DNA from: Hysterangium stoloniferum
Lineage: Eukaryota > Basidiomycota > Agaricomycetes > Hysterangiales > Hysterangiaceae
Assembly (NCBI GenBank): GCA_015178975.1
Contig: WHVD01000045.1
Location: 310,001-374,000 of the forward strand
Length of the DNA: 64,000 nucleotides
Direction of reading: 5' to 3'
Part shown: positions 1 to 11,780 of the stretch, one piece after another
Numbering within the stretch: position 1 is the first letter of the stretch
Layout of the letters: every line of letters begins with the position of its first letter
Notes under the pieces: model-generated
The model's database searches: none
What the model was told of the DNA's origin: nothing
The model's input: the letters and a program-made list of their open reading frames with translations, nothing else
Translations under genes and position numbers: made by a program

Positions 1-734
1 ATTACGTTCAGAGCAATGGGATGAGATCGATAAAGGGATGAGAGAGATGTTCAGGAAGAAACTTCGAGAACGATGGGGTTCCAGCAATGATTTATGTTAT
101 CGGGCCCCAGATGGTAGGCAACACATACAGATGTCTGCAAACCATATAGAGATTTGGGTTGACGAGTGGGTGAGTAAAGTATAATGCTATTTTTATGTGA
201 TGTGTCACATGCTGTGTATTCAGTATCAAGGAGAAACGGGCTACCATGACCCACCAAATGTTGTTAAGATATCCACCAACATGACATCCAACCTCAGCCC
301 CTATTTCAGTCATGCCAATGACTGGGGAATGATCTCATGGAGTCAGGGGACAATGTCAAGTATTGAAATTGGCCCTGGGTATTACTGTGGAGTTGGTTTG
401 GAAAGGGTTGGGATGAAAGTCCTTCACAGTGCTAAGACAGCTTCACTGATCGCAAAGCTGAGAATATACCGGGAAATCACCCGTTTGGGACGAGACGATG
501 GTGCCTTTAGCAAGTTTCTACAGAAGCATCTGACGCTGCCAAGACTGGGAAGACTAGTTCAAGACAGTGCTGATTTAGCGAGGTAGGGATACCTCAATCA
601 TTGAATACACTGGAAATACTCATATCTAAGTCGTAGACCTATATACCCGCTTCAAGTTCGGAGAAGAGCAACAGAAGTTTTAAGCAGTTTGATATTTCAC
701 ATCACATGTGGTGGAGTGGAAAAGGTCACACTAC
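1..734 (+). pseudogene. BCDE family gene, copy 1 (5' cut by window edge, 3' cut by gypsy relic 1)
   Basis: No family recognised. Exon 1 enters from the window edge and runs to 169, ending in the conserved peptide IEIWVDEW. A GT-AG intron spans 170-223 and exon 2 spans 224-582. Exon 2 is open and carries the family blocks YHDPPNVVK, DWGMIS, YYCGVGLERVGMKVLHSAK and LGRLVQDSADL. After 582 either the TAG in GTAGGG ends the protein or, as reading frames in other copies suggest, an intron runs to 663 and exon C starts at 664. Exon C is cut at 734 by the LTR of gypsy relic 1. The usual Cys-x4-H-x3-C motif of exon 1 is altered here because the first cysteine and the histidine are missing. The two-exon structure is well supported by ten paralogues; the function is unknown. 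Confidence 0.6.
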
Positions 735-1000
735 TGTAAGGGTTCCGCTATGAAGGAGTAGCGTAATCCCTCAGAGCTCTTTGCAAAAGGGAACGAAATG
801 AGTAGGACTAGGTTCCTATTTGAAAGAGACTAAGGTAACAATATCAGAGATCTACCTATTTATGATAATAGCAGTATAGCCCCTTGCAACAAGTAAAAAA
901 CCCGTGAAACAAACAACTAGTAGTCCAAGACACCACTGGCCAGGTGGGCCTGGCAGCCCCGATCCCAAGTCCACCCTAACCCAAGTCTGGTACCATTACA
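735..1000 (-). repeat. 3' LTR of gypsy relic 1
   Basis: A 266-bp segment starting TGTAAG and ending ATTACA on the plus strand. The purine-rich minus-strand tract GTGGGAGGGTGGG abuts it at 1001-1013, which fits a polypurine tract and fixes it as the 3' LTR of a minus-strand element. The gene copy before it reads into exon C up to 734. Confidence 0.7.
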
Positions 1001-4000
1001 CCCACCCTCCCACACTGCCATCAATGCAGTGTGCAACTCACAGCGGACTGACTTAACTGTGTAATTCCATGACCCCTTGCTCCAACTCATCAAGTTCGTC
1101 ACTCCAATCCTGCCCGCCACTCCCGGTATCAATTTCCATTGAAATTGTCATGTCCTGACCTTTCCAAAACATATTTTAGCTCCCTGTGCTGGATGATGTT
1201 TGCTGGCTGTCATAGCAATAGTACGAGAAAATGAAGTACTGATAGTAGCGTCAGGCATTATTCTCCCCTGCTGTGCAGCAATAGGTTCAATCCGCTGAAG
1301 AAGTGACCCCGTGGTCGAAGAAACAACCCACTTCTTCTTTCGCTTGCCCTGTCGGCCATGACTACTACCCTCCTGTTCCCTATAATGCTGCCATAGTGCC
1401 ATCCCGTATGGCTCTAATCTCTCTGCCAACACAACAGACCGGTTCTGCTCCCTCCACATGTGAGTGCGGTCCCTACTGCACGCAGTCGCGATATCAGCCA
1501 TCATATGCCTTTGTTGCTGCTGCGCCTCAACAATGTGTTGGTGAGCCCTCTCCACCTCTTCCCTCTGTAACGCCCATGCGATCTGCACCCCTTTCAGAGC
1601 GCTCACAGTGAAGAATTCTGAAGCAATCTGTGTCTGGCCATCCTCGGTAGACATGGTAGGATAGCCAAAGGAGGAAGATGAATTGAGAGGTAAAGCAGAT
1701 CCAACATAAATATAAGGCAAACACTGTGTGCTGGACAGGTGAGACACTGGAAACTGATCATGCCATTCTGCTTGCTGACCAATCTGCATGTGATTGATGG
1801 ATCGCCCCAGCCCCCTTTTCAACGATCGCACGCTCACAGCACCTATGGCCTCCAGGTATGCCTTTAATGGTGACAAGTGCTGCACATCCTTATATGGAAG
1901 CCAAGTCGTTTGCCCTGTATTCCACATGACCTCAAACAGGGCATGGGTCCCCTTTCCTGTGTGAGAAACTATCTTATCAGCAACCCATTCCCTGGATGAC
2001 TGACCAAAACCTGAGATTTGTCGCAACTGCCTACCAGGAAATAGACCATTGTCATTCGAAATGTGGATCCAAAGCAAGGATGCATGAAACGAAGGATTAA
2101 TCCCTTGTTTCTTCAACTCTGGTGACAATTCCAGCTCGTAAGTGACCCCCAGCTCCAGTTCATGAATGATCCTGAATGGCCCAATATATTTAGGCACTAA
2201 TTTTCGTGTGCAATTCTTTGGTAACTGTAAGTTCTTTGTAGATAAATATACGAGATCGTCAACCCCAAATGCGACAGCCTGCCGATGATGATTTGCCTGC
2301 CTGGTTTGCTTGACCTGAGTGGCAATAATTGCGTCGTGAGCAGCCATGATTGCCAGCTTAATTTGCGCTGCCAACTCTTGAACCCCAGGGTATGTAGTGT
2401 CATTATCCCAAATAAGAGGACGTGGCAACCGACCGTAGTTTAGGACAAATGGCGAAAAGCTGGTAGTTTCGGAGGTCGCACTATTCATCGCAAACTCAAT
2501 AGCTGGCAATTTCGAGACCCAATCTCTCTGATTTGGTGAGACACACTGCCGCAACATTTGCATCATAGTCCGATTCACTCGTTCAGTAGCTCTGTCTGTC
2601 TGAGGGTGGTATGCCGATGACATCTGTAACTCAACTCCAATCAGCCAGTGAAGCTCTCTCCAGAAAATGCTAGTAAACAGTGAGTCTCTGTCACTTACAA
2701 TCCTTACCGGTAATCCATGCAACTTATAAACATGTTCGAATACGACTTCCACCATGTGACTAGCAGTATAGTTGGTATGTGTGGGCACCAAATGGACCAT
2801 ACATGTTAAATGGTCCATTATAATGCAAATGCTGTCAAACTCCCCAAGGCGACTTTTGGACACTGGCAACGGACCAACAAAATCAATGCCAATTGCCTCC
2901 CACAGCTGTGAAGGCACTTCCAAACTGTGGAGGAATCCCTGTGATTTCTGTATCTCCGATTTTGATGTGGCACAAAGACTGCATGAGTTTCAGAACAACT
3001 CAACATCCTTCGTCATTGATGGCCACCACACCGTGGACCGCAAATATGTGGCAGTTTTCCGCGCCCCTAAATGGGCCAAAATCGAATGTGCCTGTGAGAT
3101 TACCATTTCTTGCATGCATCTATTGCCCAAGTAAGGTCAGGTATACAAAGGAGTTTGGTCCCAGCCATATTGAAGAACAAAAGGCCGTCCTGCAACTCGA
3201 AACCTTTATACTCCCTTGGTGTGACCAGTATTTTTGAAAAGAAGTGGTCAGTACCGTACCTTCCCCGAAATATGTTGGGAATGCCCAGCCCTGGATTAGA
3301 GTCTGAAACAATATTCGCTAGAGAGAAATCGGAGAATGATCCCCCTTGTGACTGGTGCCTCCCACCCTCCATTGTCAATGGTGGGTTGATCTCCTCAGAA
3401 GGGCTGGGTCCTGTAGCATTGCTAGGTGTACCTGCCATCATCCCCTGTGGTGGGCTCTCTGTGGGATGACCAGGGGAACCTTCCCCAGTCTGATCCACAG
3501 TACATTCTTCTGGCTTTCCGCCACATTGTCCCTGTGATACTATTCCAGCTAATGTTGCATACAACAGATGCAGACGAGTGGCCACCCTACTCGACCTCCT
3601 CGATGGTTCCTTGGTGACCAGTACCATAGACCCGGTGTACAATGGTGTTGACACACCTATCCCCCATACCCTTGGAGCTGGCTTTGCTCCCTTCTCTTCA
3701 TCATCCAAGAGTGGTGCATCAATTACATACTCAGATTCCACCCTTACAATCCCCAAAGGTTCGTTACTGTATATCCGCAACAGCGCATCGGCAAACGTAT
3801 TCGACTCCCCGGTAATAAAGTGAATATCGAAGTCAAACTCGTTCAAAAGGTCCAGCCAACGTGTCTGTCTTGGAGATAGGCTCTTCTGTGTAAGGATATA
3901 CTCTATACCTTTATGGTCAGTACACACTCGAAATTTGATGCCTAGTAACTGAGGACGAAACCAAGGACTCGACAATTGCCAACAACTCTTGCTCATGCAC

Positions 4001-6860
4001 AGGATAGTTCTGCTGAGCCGAGTTGAACTTCCCGGACCAGAAGGGTACCACTGCCTCTGTCCTTACATCATCACCTTGACTCAGGATACCGCTGGCACCA
4101 GTTAAGCATGCATCTGTAACCAGGTTAATAGTTGGGTGACCTGGTGAGTAGTTCAAAGCAATCCGATACTGATCTCAATGAGCGTGAACGATATGCTTGA
4201 CATCCTCAAAAGTATGTTGTTCAGTTGCACCCCATCACCATGCCTTGTTGACACTGGTAAGTGTGGCCAGATTGGCCATGGGAATTCGAACACCCTCGCA
4301 GTTATTAGCCAGATGGCCAATTGCCCCCAGAAAACCAGCCAAGAGGGCTAGGTACCTTCCAGTTGGCTACCATATCTACCTTATGTCGGTTTATCTTTAT
4401 TCCTTTATCATTTATCACATGCCCTAATCTGTTCAGTTCTGAGGTGAACAAATGCATCTTGTCAACTGCTAGGTATAGTTTCTCCCGATGGAGCACCTTG
4501 AAGATGGTTCAGAGGTGCTTTACGTGATCTTCAATGGAATCTGAATATACCACGATGTCGTCAAGGTATACATCCATAAACACCCCAATGTATGACACAA
4601 AAAGATGGTTCATGAGAGTCTGATATGTGGATGGTCCATTGCAGTCACCAATCTGTAATGTCAAACTTTCCATGGTCCCATCTGGAGAAGTGAACAATGT
4701 GCGGTGAACATGCTCAGGTACCACTCAGATTTGCTCATAGGCATCTTTGCCATCAATGAGGCTATGGCACTTATGACACACAACATTCCGTGGATGCTGT
4801 ATCAGGGTCCAGATGAGCTGCTTCAGCCCGCAAGTCTGCCCTTAACCTTTCCAACTCATCCTCAAAAGTTTCCGCCGCTGCTGAGTGTAGTACTGCTATA
4901 GTGTCCCCTTTGAGGGGAAGTGGTAGGTTTGACCCGATATTAACTCGTGTAAGATTCAACCCAAGCATAACTCGGTGTTGAAAAATAAATGGAGTCCCCA
5001 ATATCAGGTCATAGGAATCAAGGTTAGCTACATCAAAACGGCAAGAGCAATTTATACCCTGATAGGTAAACTTAGCCATTGCGGAAAAATTGATTTTTGA
5101 CCATGATCAATGTACAGCCAACTGAAGGGTCAGTGGTTTTACCAGTGGTTCTTTAGTAACCCACAGCTGATCAACCAAGGCCGTTGACATAAAATCTGCC
5201 AATGACCCGCTATCAATGAGAGCCTTTACTGGTCGACCATCTATGAACGCCTCAATGACAACTGGTTTTGGCGACCAGTGAGTAAAATCCTTGGGCTGCA
5301 TTGAGGTATGCTCAACTGTTTCAACACCTCCATAGTTTGACTGATCCCGTTTTTTCCCAGCCATCTTCCCTTAGGGATATGAACAACGTTTACAGAAATG
5401 ATAGGCTCAGATGAATCCTCCTTGGTTGCCTGCCAAGTGAGTATCTGAGGAACTCTCCACTCTCACGTTGTAGGTGGTCTGGAGTCACTATATACTTAAC
5501 AGCCAACTCCCAGTTGTGAATTTCATATAATCCAGTGGTACAACAGACTCGGAACCACTGTCTTTCCACACCATAGATATCTCGACAGATACTTGTCGTA
5601 TAATATATGTGAAAGCGAAGCTCCAATAGCTGGCACATAGCATCTCGACAGTATCTTCTAAAGGCAGGCATATTGCGGGAGAACCCAGGTATGTGTTTCT
5701 CATATACAGCCTGTATTTTATCTTCGAAGTCCTCATTAAGCCTTACGACAGACCAAGGCATAAACAATGGAAGGTCAGTATTCGCTTCATCCCAGATACG
5801 GAGTCCAGTGTCTTCAGTGCAAACCCTAAAGCGCATGTCAGGGGAAATACCTCCTGCAACGCTTCTTCTGGCAGGAAGTATTCATGCAATGCCCCCAGAA
5901 GTAGGTGTCCCAATGCGACCTCCCCTGAACTGGGTGGGTCATCATCCCCCCCAGTGATTCTCCCTGTTCCATTGCTCCCTCCATTATTACAGCAGTACTC
6001 TCCACTTGCGAAATTGCCCAGTCACCACTGAAGAGGGCTGGTTTGCTGACCGCCATGTATAATTGGGGTTGAAGGCAGTCAATAATCTCATATGTCCAGT
6101 ATAACTGATCAAACACCACCTGAAAACACTCAGTGTGTCATTTTCCAGCAGCAACTGAATCAGAATTCGAGAAGTGTACACAGCAACACTGCTGTATAAT
6201 TGCTGCAACCTTAGCTCGGTCAGGGCATTGGGCAGGGAGCCATTTCCCAGCCCATTGCTCGTTATTGACTATACTTTGGGCCACTCGATACCCAGGCTCC
6301 CTACAGTCTCTCTTTCCAATTTGCAGGATAGTTCTGGGTAAGACGTTATCCTTCACTAGAAAGTCCACAATTGAGTAGGTAACCACAAATCGTGTCAGTG
6401 GATTATGCCCCTCAGCTATGGCTGTGTCTGGCCCAAAGAATTCAGTAATTGACTTCTGCAGCCATGCAGCGTAAATATCAAATTCCTGCTGGACCTCCTC
6501 AGTTCCCAGTATGAAGGAGGCCATTCGAAGAGGTATTTCAACCCACTCCTTCTTCTTTTCCAATTTGGCAAGTCATTGCACCCGAACAGACCCAGCTGAC
6601 ACATGGTTTCCCCATTTTGGAGCAGGCACAACCTTCCCCTGAGGGCAATTTTGCACTTCATGACCTTCTTTCTTACACATGAAACACCTCCCCTCTGCCC
6701 GAAGCTGGTTCATCTCCCTTCGACTGAGTTTTTCCTGCAGCACTTTCATCGCAGTTCCTATTACACCCGACCCTGAGGAAGTGGTAGGATGAAAAGTATT
6801 TCGCATACTGCCAGTTTGACCCACTGTCTGTTTAGCACACTCATTCTGTCGTGGCCAGGA
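735..6860 (-). mobile_element. Ty3/gypsy LTR retrotransposon relic 1
   Basis: Fossil Ty3/gypsy (chromovirus-like) element on the minus strand. Parts in sense order: gag region with a CCHC knuckle (about 6840-5390), aspartic protease with ALIDSG (about 5360-5107), reverse transcriptase with YLDDIVVYSD (about 4760-4200), RNase H (about 4160-3780), integrase core (about 2920-2300), and a chromodomain-like segment (about 1990-1840). The last is followed by a roughly 230-codon tail that I do not recognise. A 3' LTR is present; no 5' LTR was found and the right-hand boundary near 6860 is approximate. It is clearly broken, with about ten or more interruptions, and looks old. It sits in exon C of a BCDE gene copy. 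Confidence 0.85.
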
Positions 6861-6879
6861 TCAGAGGAGCCGTATAGAA

Positions 6880-6976
6880 TAATCATAAAAGTCAGGTGGT
6901 TGTGTGTGATTTTGTCTGTTAAGGTTGTGGTGGGCATGATGATATGATATGATGTGGCGACGCACGGTTGTAACCA
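6880..6976 (-). pseudogene. Fragment of the exon C/D junction of the BCDE family
   Basis: About 100 bases closely matching 60110-60180 in the same orientation, including the donor-like GTGCGT that ends exon C on the minus strand. It is joined at about 6977 to the plus-strand promoter region of the next copy, so this is a duplication breakpoint. Confidence 0.5.
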
Positions 6977-7063
6977 GAATTCAATGTAACCCGACAGGCT
7001 GTGAATCCTGTGTAAGTACGACCACAAGGCTGTACCTTGGTGGAATTAACTCTCCGACTAACT

Positions 7064-7117
7064 GCGCCATAAACGCTCAGCATCTCTTTCGAGTGTAAGT
7101 ACGACTGCTATCCACCA
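7064..7117 (+). promoter_or_regulatory. TATA-like core promoter of BCDE copy 2
   Basis: CATAAACG lies about 50 bases before the ATG at 7118. The same position carries CATAAAAG in other copies, such as 39326-39333 and near 34470. The flanking block (GTACGACTGCTA then CCACCAATG) is conserved across copies, so initiation close to the ATG with a very short leader is likely. Confidence 0.5.
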
Positions 7118-8960
7118 ATGTCTACTGTCACCGAGATGACTCTGAGAAATAACGATTTGGCAACGGCTGAGCCCTACATTGAAGGCGTTGAGGAACTATT
7201 TCCCCCAGATGTATTGAGTTCAGAGCACTGGGACCAGATCATTCAGAAGGGGATAAGAGAGATATTTAGGGAAAAGCTTCAAGAACGATGGGGTTGTAGC
7301 GAACCCGGCCATGATTTATGTTATCTAGCTCCCGATGACGACCAGCACATACAACTGTCTGCAAACCAAATAGAGAGTTGGGTTGACGGGTGGGTGAGTA
7401 AAGTAGAATGCTATTTCCATGTGATCTGTGTCACAGGCTGTGCATTTTAGTGTCAAGGAGAAACCGGCTACCATGACCCACCGAATGTTGTTACGATATG
7501 CACCAACACGAGATCCAACCTCAGCCCGTATCGCAGTCATGACGATGACTGGGGAATAATCTCACGGCTTCTTGAGACATCACCAAGCATTGAAATTAGG
7601 CCTGGGTATTACTGTGGAGTCGGTTTGGAAAGGGTTGGGATGAAAGTCCTGCACAATACAAAGAAAGCTTCGCTGATGACAAAGCTGACAGTATATGGGC
7701 AAGTAAACCAGTCAATTGTCTCAAGAGAACGGTGCCTTTAGCAAGATTCTACGCAAGTATCTCACCCCTGCCACGATTAGGAAGACTAGTTCAAGAGAGT
7801 GTTGATTTAATGGGGTAGGGATAACTCAGCGTCAATGTTGAATATACTCGAAATACCAACGTCTTTGTAGACCCACATATCCACTTCAAATTCGGAGAAG
7901 AGCGAAGAGGATTTTAGATGATTTCTCGATGTCTGAATTTGACATGCTGTCGAGTAGCAAAGGTTACGCTACCCATCTTATGTCATATTTGGCTTGGACC
8001 TTCACGGATTGTTCCGGCGTCAATTGGGCAGGTAGAGACGCGTCAACTGCGATTACGTCATCGCTTTATAACGTTTTAGTCAAGTCACCGCTGCACACGA
8101 GCTTGGATGAGGTTGCATCAACATTTATTATACAAATCGCCGGTTATCATGATCACTTACCCCTTTTCCACCTTCCGTATATCGTAGAAGCGATCTGCCA
8201 CGTGCGTCAACTATCTGTAGAGGAGCTCATGGCGATCAGCGGTTTGAATTGTGGTTACAACCGTGCGTCGCGACATCACATCATGTCATCCTGCCCACTA
8301 TAACCACAACAGGCAAAATCACGTACAACAACGTCTCTTGTATGCATATCCTATCCGGCTTCTCCTGTGTTGCATCCACCAAGATGCACGGTTTCGGGAT
8401 ATTGCTGGAGATGTATTGACGGTTTTATTGGACAACATGAACACGCATATAGCGTCATTGAGACGTCATATTGGTTCGGAGGCATCATCTTTACTGTATT
8501 GGAATATTTACTCCTTGGAAACCTTCTTCGACAACAGCACGCTTCTCGCTGATCACATCAACCGGCTGAATGTGGTTTCTTCGTTCATTGGGCCCATCGC
8601 AAGGTACGCTCACACTATTTTACCTTATAGCACCGTCTTACATCCGCCCATGAAACTGACCTACCAGTCCTACCAGTCTCATTCTGACCCACACGAGTCC
8701 TGATTGGAAGCTCCTTGTGTGTGGTAAGGGAATAATCGCATTGACTCTGAAACTGATAGCTGCATCTTCCGAGCCCGAATATGCGTGTACCACAGGGCGC
8801 AGCCTCGATACCATCGCCATTCTCGTTTCTCTCCTTCCATGCCATGTGCGGCTCGACCCATGCCCAATTCATCAGGGTGGAGTTTGAGAGTTTAGATTTG
8901 ACCGCACGTTCGTTCCTTTGCGTGGTCGCCACGCCTTCCACTCGTGTGTCGGTAGGGTCT
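7118..8960 (+). pseudogene. BCDE family gene, copy 2, the most complete uninterrupted copy
   Basis: Exon 1 7118-7393 carries W-G-C-x4-GHDLCY then HIQLSANQIESWVD, a possible metal-binding Cys/His arrangement. Intron 7394-7450. Exon 2 starts at 7451; a frameshift near 7720 brings an early stop. Exon C opens before 7929 and ends at 8262. The proposed introns are 8263-8383 (121 nt) and 8604-8697 (94 nt), around exon D 8384-8603 (220 nt). Exon E starts at 8698. The exon phases of C, D and E agree without adjustment, and exon D and the 121-nt intron have the same sizes in the 59-60 kb copy. D and E are leucine-rich and helical in appearance, with ACTTxRSLDTIAILVSLL; weakly like ARM/HEAT repeats, but no family was identified. 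Exon E lacks the usual C-terminus here. Host gene family, function unknown. Confidence 0.6.
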
Positions 8961-8969
8961 AATTAGTCC

Positions 8970-9935
8970 CCCATATCCGTGCGGGAGGAACATGGCTACC
9001 CTTACAAAGGTCTTGCACCATCAATTGGACACAATTCCTAATCATTTCTCTTTTGATAACGCTGACACATCTCAACCAAACCAGGAGGAGCCCAATAGCG
9101 TCCGCATATAGTCAATTTGTATTATCTCGGCGAGCTCTGCAGTTGTCCCCATACAGGTGTTGAATACATTTTGGGGCACTAGCCGTGCGTAGACTAAAAT
9201 ACGAATCATGAACGATACATGTTTTAAATAAGATATCATTGAAGGTCGGAAAAAGGCCTCCCTTGTCGCCAGTTCGATGCATGTCTCGTTCAGGATCATC
9301 ATACCTTCAGGCCAGTGTTCAATCGACAAGATCCATAATCTTAACACCGAGGGCCTTCACACCATGCGAGTCAATGTGTTGGGCGATTTCCTTAAACTAA
9401 TTCTTTTCCATTAAAAGCTTAATAATACAACTACCATAAATCAAGCAAATGTCAGAGCGCATACCGTCACTTTTCACCATTGCCGCGAGCTATGCATGTT
9501 GCACACGTTGATGCCAGACATCCATTGAATACACCTGTGGGCACCACCTGTGGCTAGATTGACATCCTATTTATACCTGACAATCATGTCAAACAGAACA
9601 CGGACTTGAGAGTCCTATGAAGCTACAATTGCCATAATTTAACAGCAAAGATAGTCACATGTAATAATCGCTGCGAGGTTCTCTAGACTGGTGTTGAATA
9701 TATTCCAAGGACTACCCGTCGCTGAAATCACATCGCATATACTAGCGATCACAATTTCAATCGAATACCACTAGGGCATCTGAAAGAAGGCGGTCCCACC
9801 GTTATTCTCGTGTCATTCTTTGGGAGAACAGGAAGCCGAGCCAAGCCGTTGTACAACACCATACCCACACTTCTTCACATTGTCGTGAACCTTCACCTTG
9901 GATAAGAGAAACGTAGCTCGTGGTCATGTCAGTGG
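8970..9935 (-). pseudogene. Module G relic, convergent with exon E
   Basis: Minus-strand decayed coding sequence. The recurring block (A/C)xxLAxIIxxDYxR occurs about three times along the module, for example near 9090-9180, 9440-9500 and 9650-9700. This suggests a protein built of roughly 100-residue helical repeats. The only good open version is the plus-strand copy at 59041-59466. This copy has several frame changes, and its 3' end faces the 3' end of the BCDE gene. Near-identical sequence lies at 29585-30545. Confidence 0.4.
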
Positions 9936-10271
9936 AATGTCATATTAACTAAGAGCTGAAGAATACCCACGACTCGCCGCGTGGTGCAGCCAATCCACGA
10001 GAAATCCAGTTTGTGTTGTGTTTCAATGTTTCAGTAGGGACCGACCGCCACACTACAACTTATTTTACTCGCTATCCCGACATTTCCCCTACTGCTTCCA
10101 TTTCGGTTGACTGGATTTCATCCCAATTGTCATGTTTGAATTATTTCATTTAGAGTAGTAACAAAACGATCATTTGAGTCAATCTAATATTAAAGAACTC
10201 TTAAGATACGTCGACATCTTGAACGTCAATTGTCGTCACCTGTTCCTTCCTATGCGTAGTCGCCACACCTT

Positions 10272-10418
10272 TCACTGATGTGTCGGTAGCATTGACGAAT
10301 TCGACTTATGTCTCCATTTTCTGGAAGAAAAGCCCCGGAACATAACTATGAGGGTTCCAGGCCGTTTTAATACTGATGAGTTAGTCACCGCAATCATGCT
10401 AGCCAAGGAGAAACGGGA
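10272..10418 (+). pseudogene. Module F fragment
   Basis: A short piece with NITMRVPGRF and ELVTAIMLAKEK, matching the longer F ORFs at 25660 and 57676(-). It is cut at about 10418, where sequence encoding DEDWVHDTFGFVGL begins; that belongs to the end of another module, seen at 37920-37991. This join is one end of the large inverted duplication. Confidence 0.45.
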
Positions 10419-11047
10419 AACTCTGGAATTCATTCCTGATGAGGATTGGGTCCATGATACCTTTGGCTTTGTAGGGCTTTGTGTTTTGTGACTAATAATT
10501 AAATATATTGTAAGACTATATATACGTCTCATGGCAGCAAATATTCCGGGACTGTATCTGAACCAGTCTGAGACCGGGTTCGACCATTGCCACTGTCTTA
10601 GAAAGAAATTGCTGTCGTTTTTGGTCCGGTAACGGCACACCGAAGTATAATTGTCGCCAAGAGTGATCCAAATGTATTCCCAAGACATAATTTTGTTATT
10701 ATCCTGCTGCACTTGAGATTATCTGAGAGGTAAATACCCGATTATCAGCTCGGAAGTATGTTAAGACTCAGGGTACCTCGTCCATTCCTTGACTGTCAAA
10801 TTAGGCAAAACGATAAAATGAAGGATCAGTTGTGGTGACAAACGCAGGGCTGGGATGAACGGCCATCGTGTGGGAATGCAGAGGGATTGTTACAGCGACC
10901 TATGTGGACCTCACAGGGCACAGTGGAATTGGCAGCACCGAAGGGGGCAGAAGGATGGTAGAAAAGGGGAATGGATTAGCATAGCCAACGTGGTGAATCT
11001 TTACATACCGCAAGAGCTGAAATAGGTCAAACTACGGGTGGGTCACA
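10419..11047 (+). other. Intermodule spacer upstream of module A
   Basis: No gene called. It matches, inverted, 55900-56575 and more distantly 33130-33680 and 37990-38538. The conserved parts are a block ending in a TATA-like motif and the approach to the module A ATG, so it probably held a 3' end plus the A promoter. Confidence 0.4.
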
Positions 11048-11386
11048 ATGCTTGATCTACCTTGCCATCGTCGCTTTAACGAGCAATGTCCATGCATCAA
11101 CCGTGTGAGCCTGGGGCGAAACATTCCACTCAGGCAGACAGATAATAATAAGGCTAGTCAGTGTCGCCTGAGACAAGATTATATTTACAATGTGTTAATA
11201 CACACCGGGATGGATTCATCACAACCAAAGATATGGCAAGGGCGAATGAAGAAATCACGTTCCTTGCCATTTAATGCGACTAGTCCATCAATGGCCCTAG
11301 TTTTCTCCTCTGTGAAAGTTTGCAAAATTAAACAGGAAGTGTGCAATCTCTCTGGACAAAGCCTGAGGCTGACAGCGGCAACCTGA
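11048..11386 (+). pseudogene. Module A, degenerate copy
   Basis: It opens like the intact A ORFs (LPCHRR, CPCINRVSLGRNIPL, TDNNKA) but diverges and loses the downstream LDKIYHENSGL block. Its inverted partner lies at about 55560-55893 on the minus strand. Function unknown. Confidence 0.45.
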
Positions 11387-11780
11387 AGGCAGCAACCATT
11401 GGGCATCGCTCTGGGCTGCATTTATATGGTACATGACAATGTCACTTCTCGATATCATAAAAGCCGTTTTGCTTTCAACTCTGACGCTGAGAAATGCTAG
11501 AAATACTATACTATGAGGTGACAATCGACTGAACCATTATTATATGCTGTGTAAGCGTCCAGTGGAAGACGTAAGAAGTAGCAAGCTCAACTCATTACAG
11601 TGGAGCCTATAAGGTTCAAAGAAGGTGAGGGAACCTTGTGGACGAGGGCAGGAATGAAATGCTGTGTATCCAGTGTAAGTACGGCCATAACGCTGTACCT
11701 TCATGGAATTAACTCTCCGACTGCTGGCGGCATAAAAGCAAGGCACGCCCTTCTAGGGTAGGTGAGACTGCTACCCACCA

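Noticed and set aside
7929-8700. N-terminal domain of a fungal NLR (STAND) protein in exons C-D
   Set aside because: Only a vague helical pattern is shared; there is no P-loop or NACHT sequence anywhere near.
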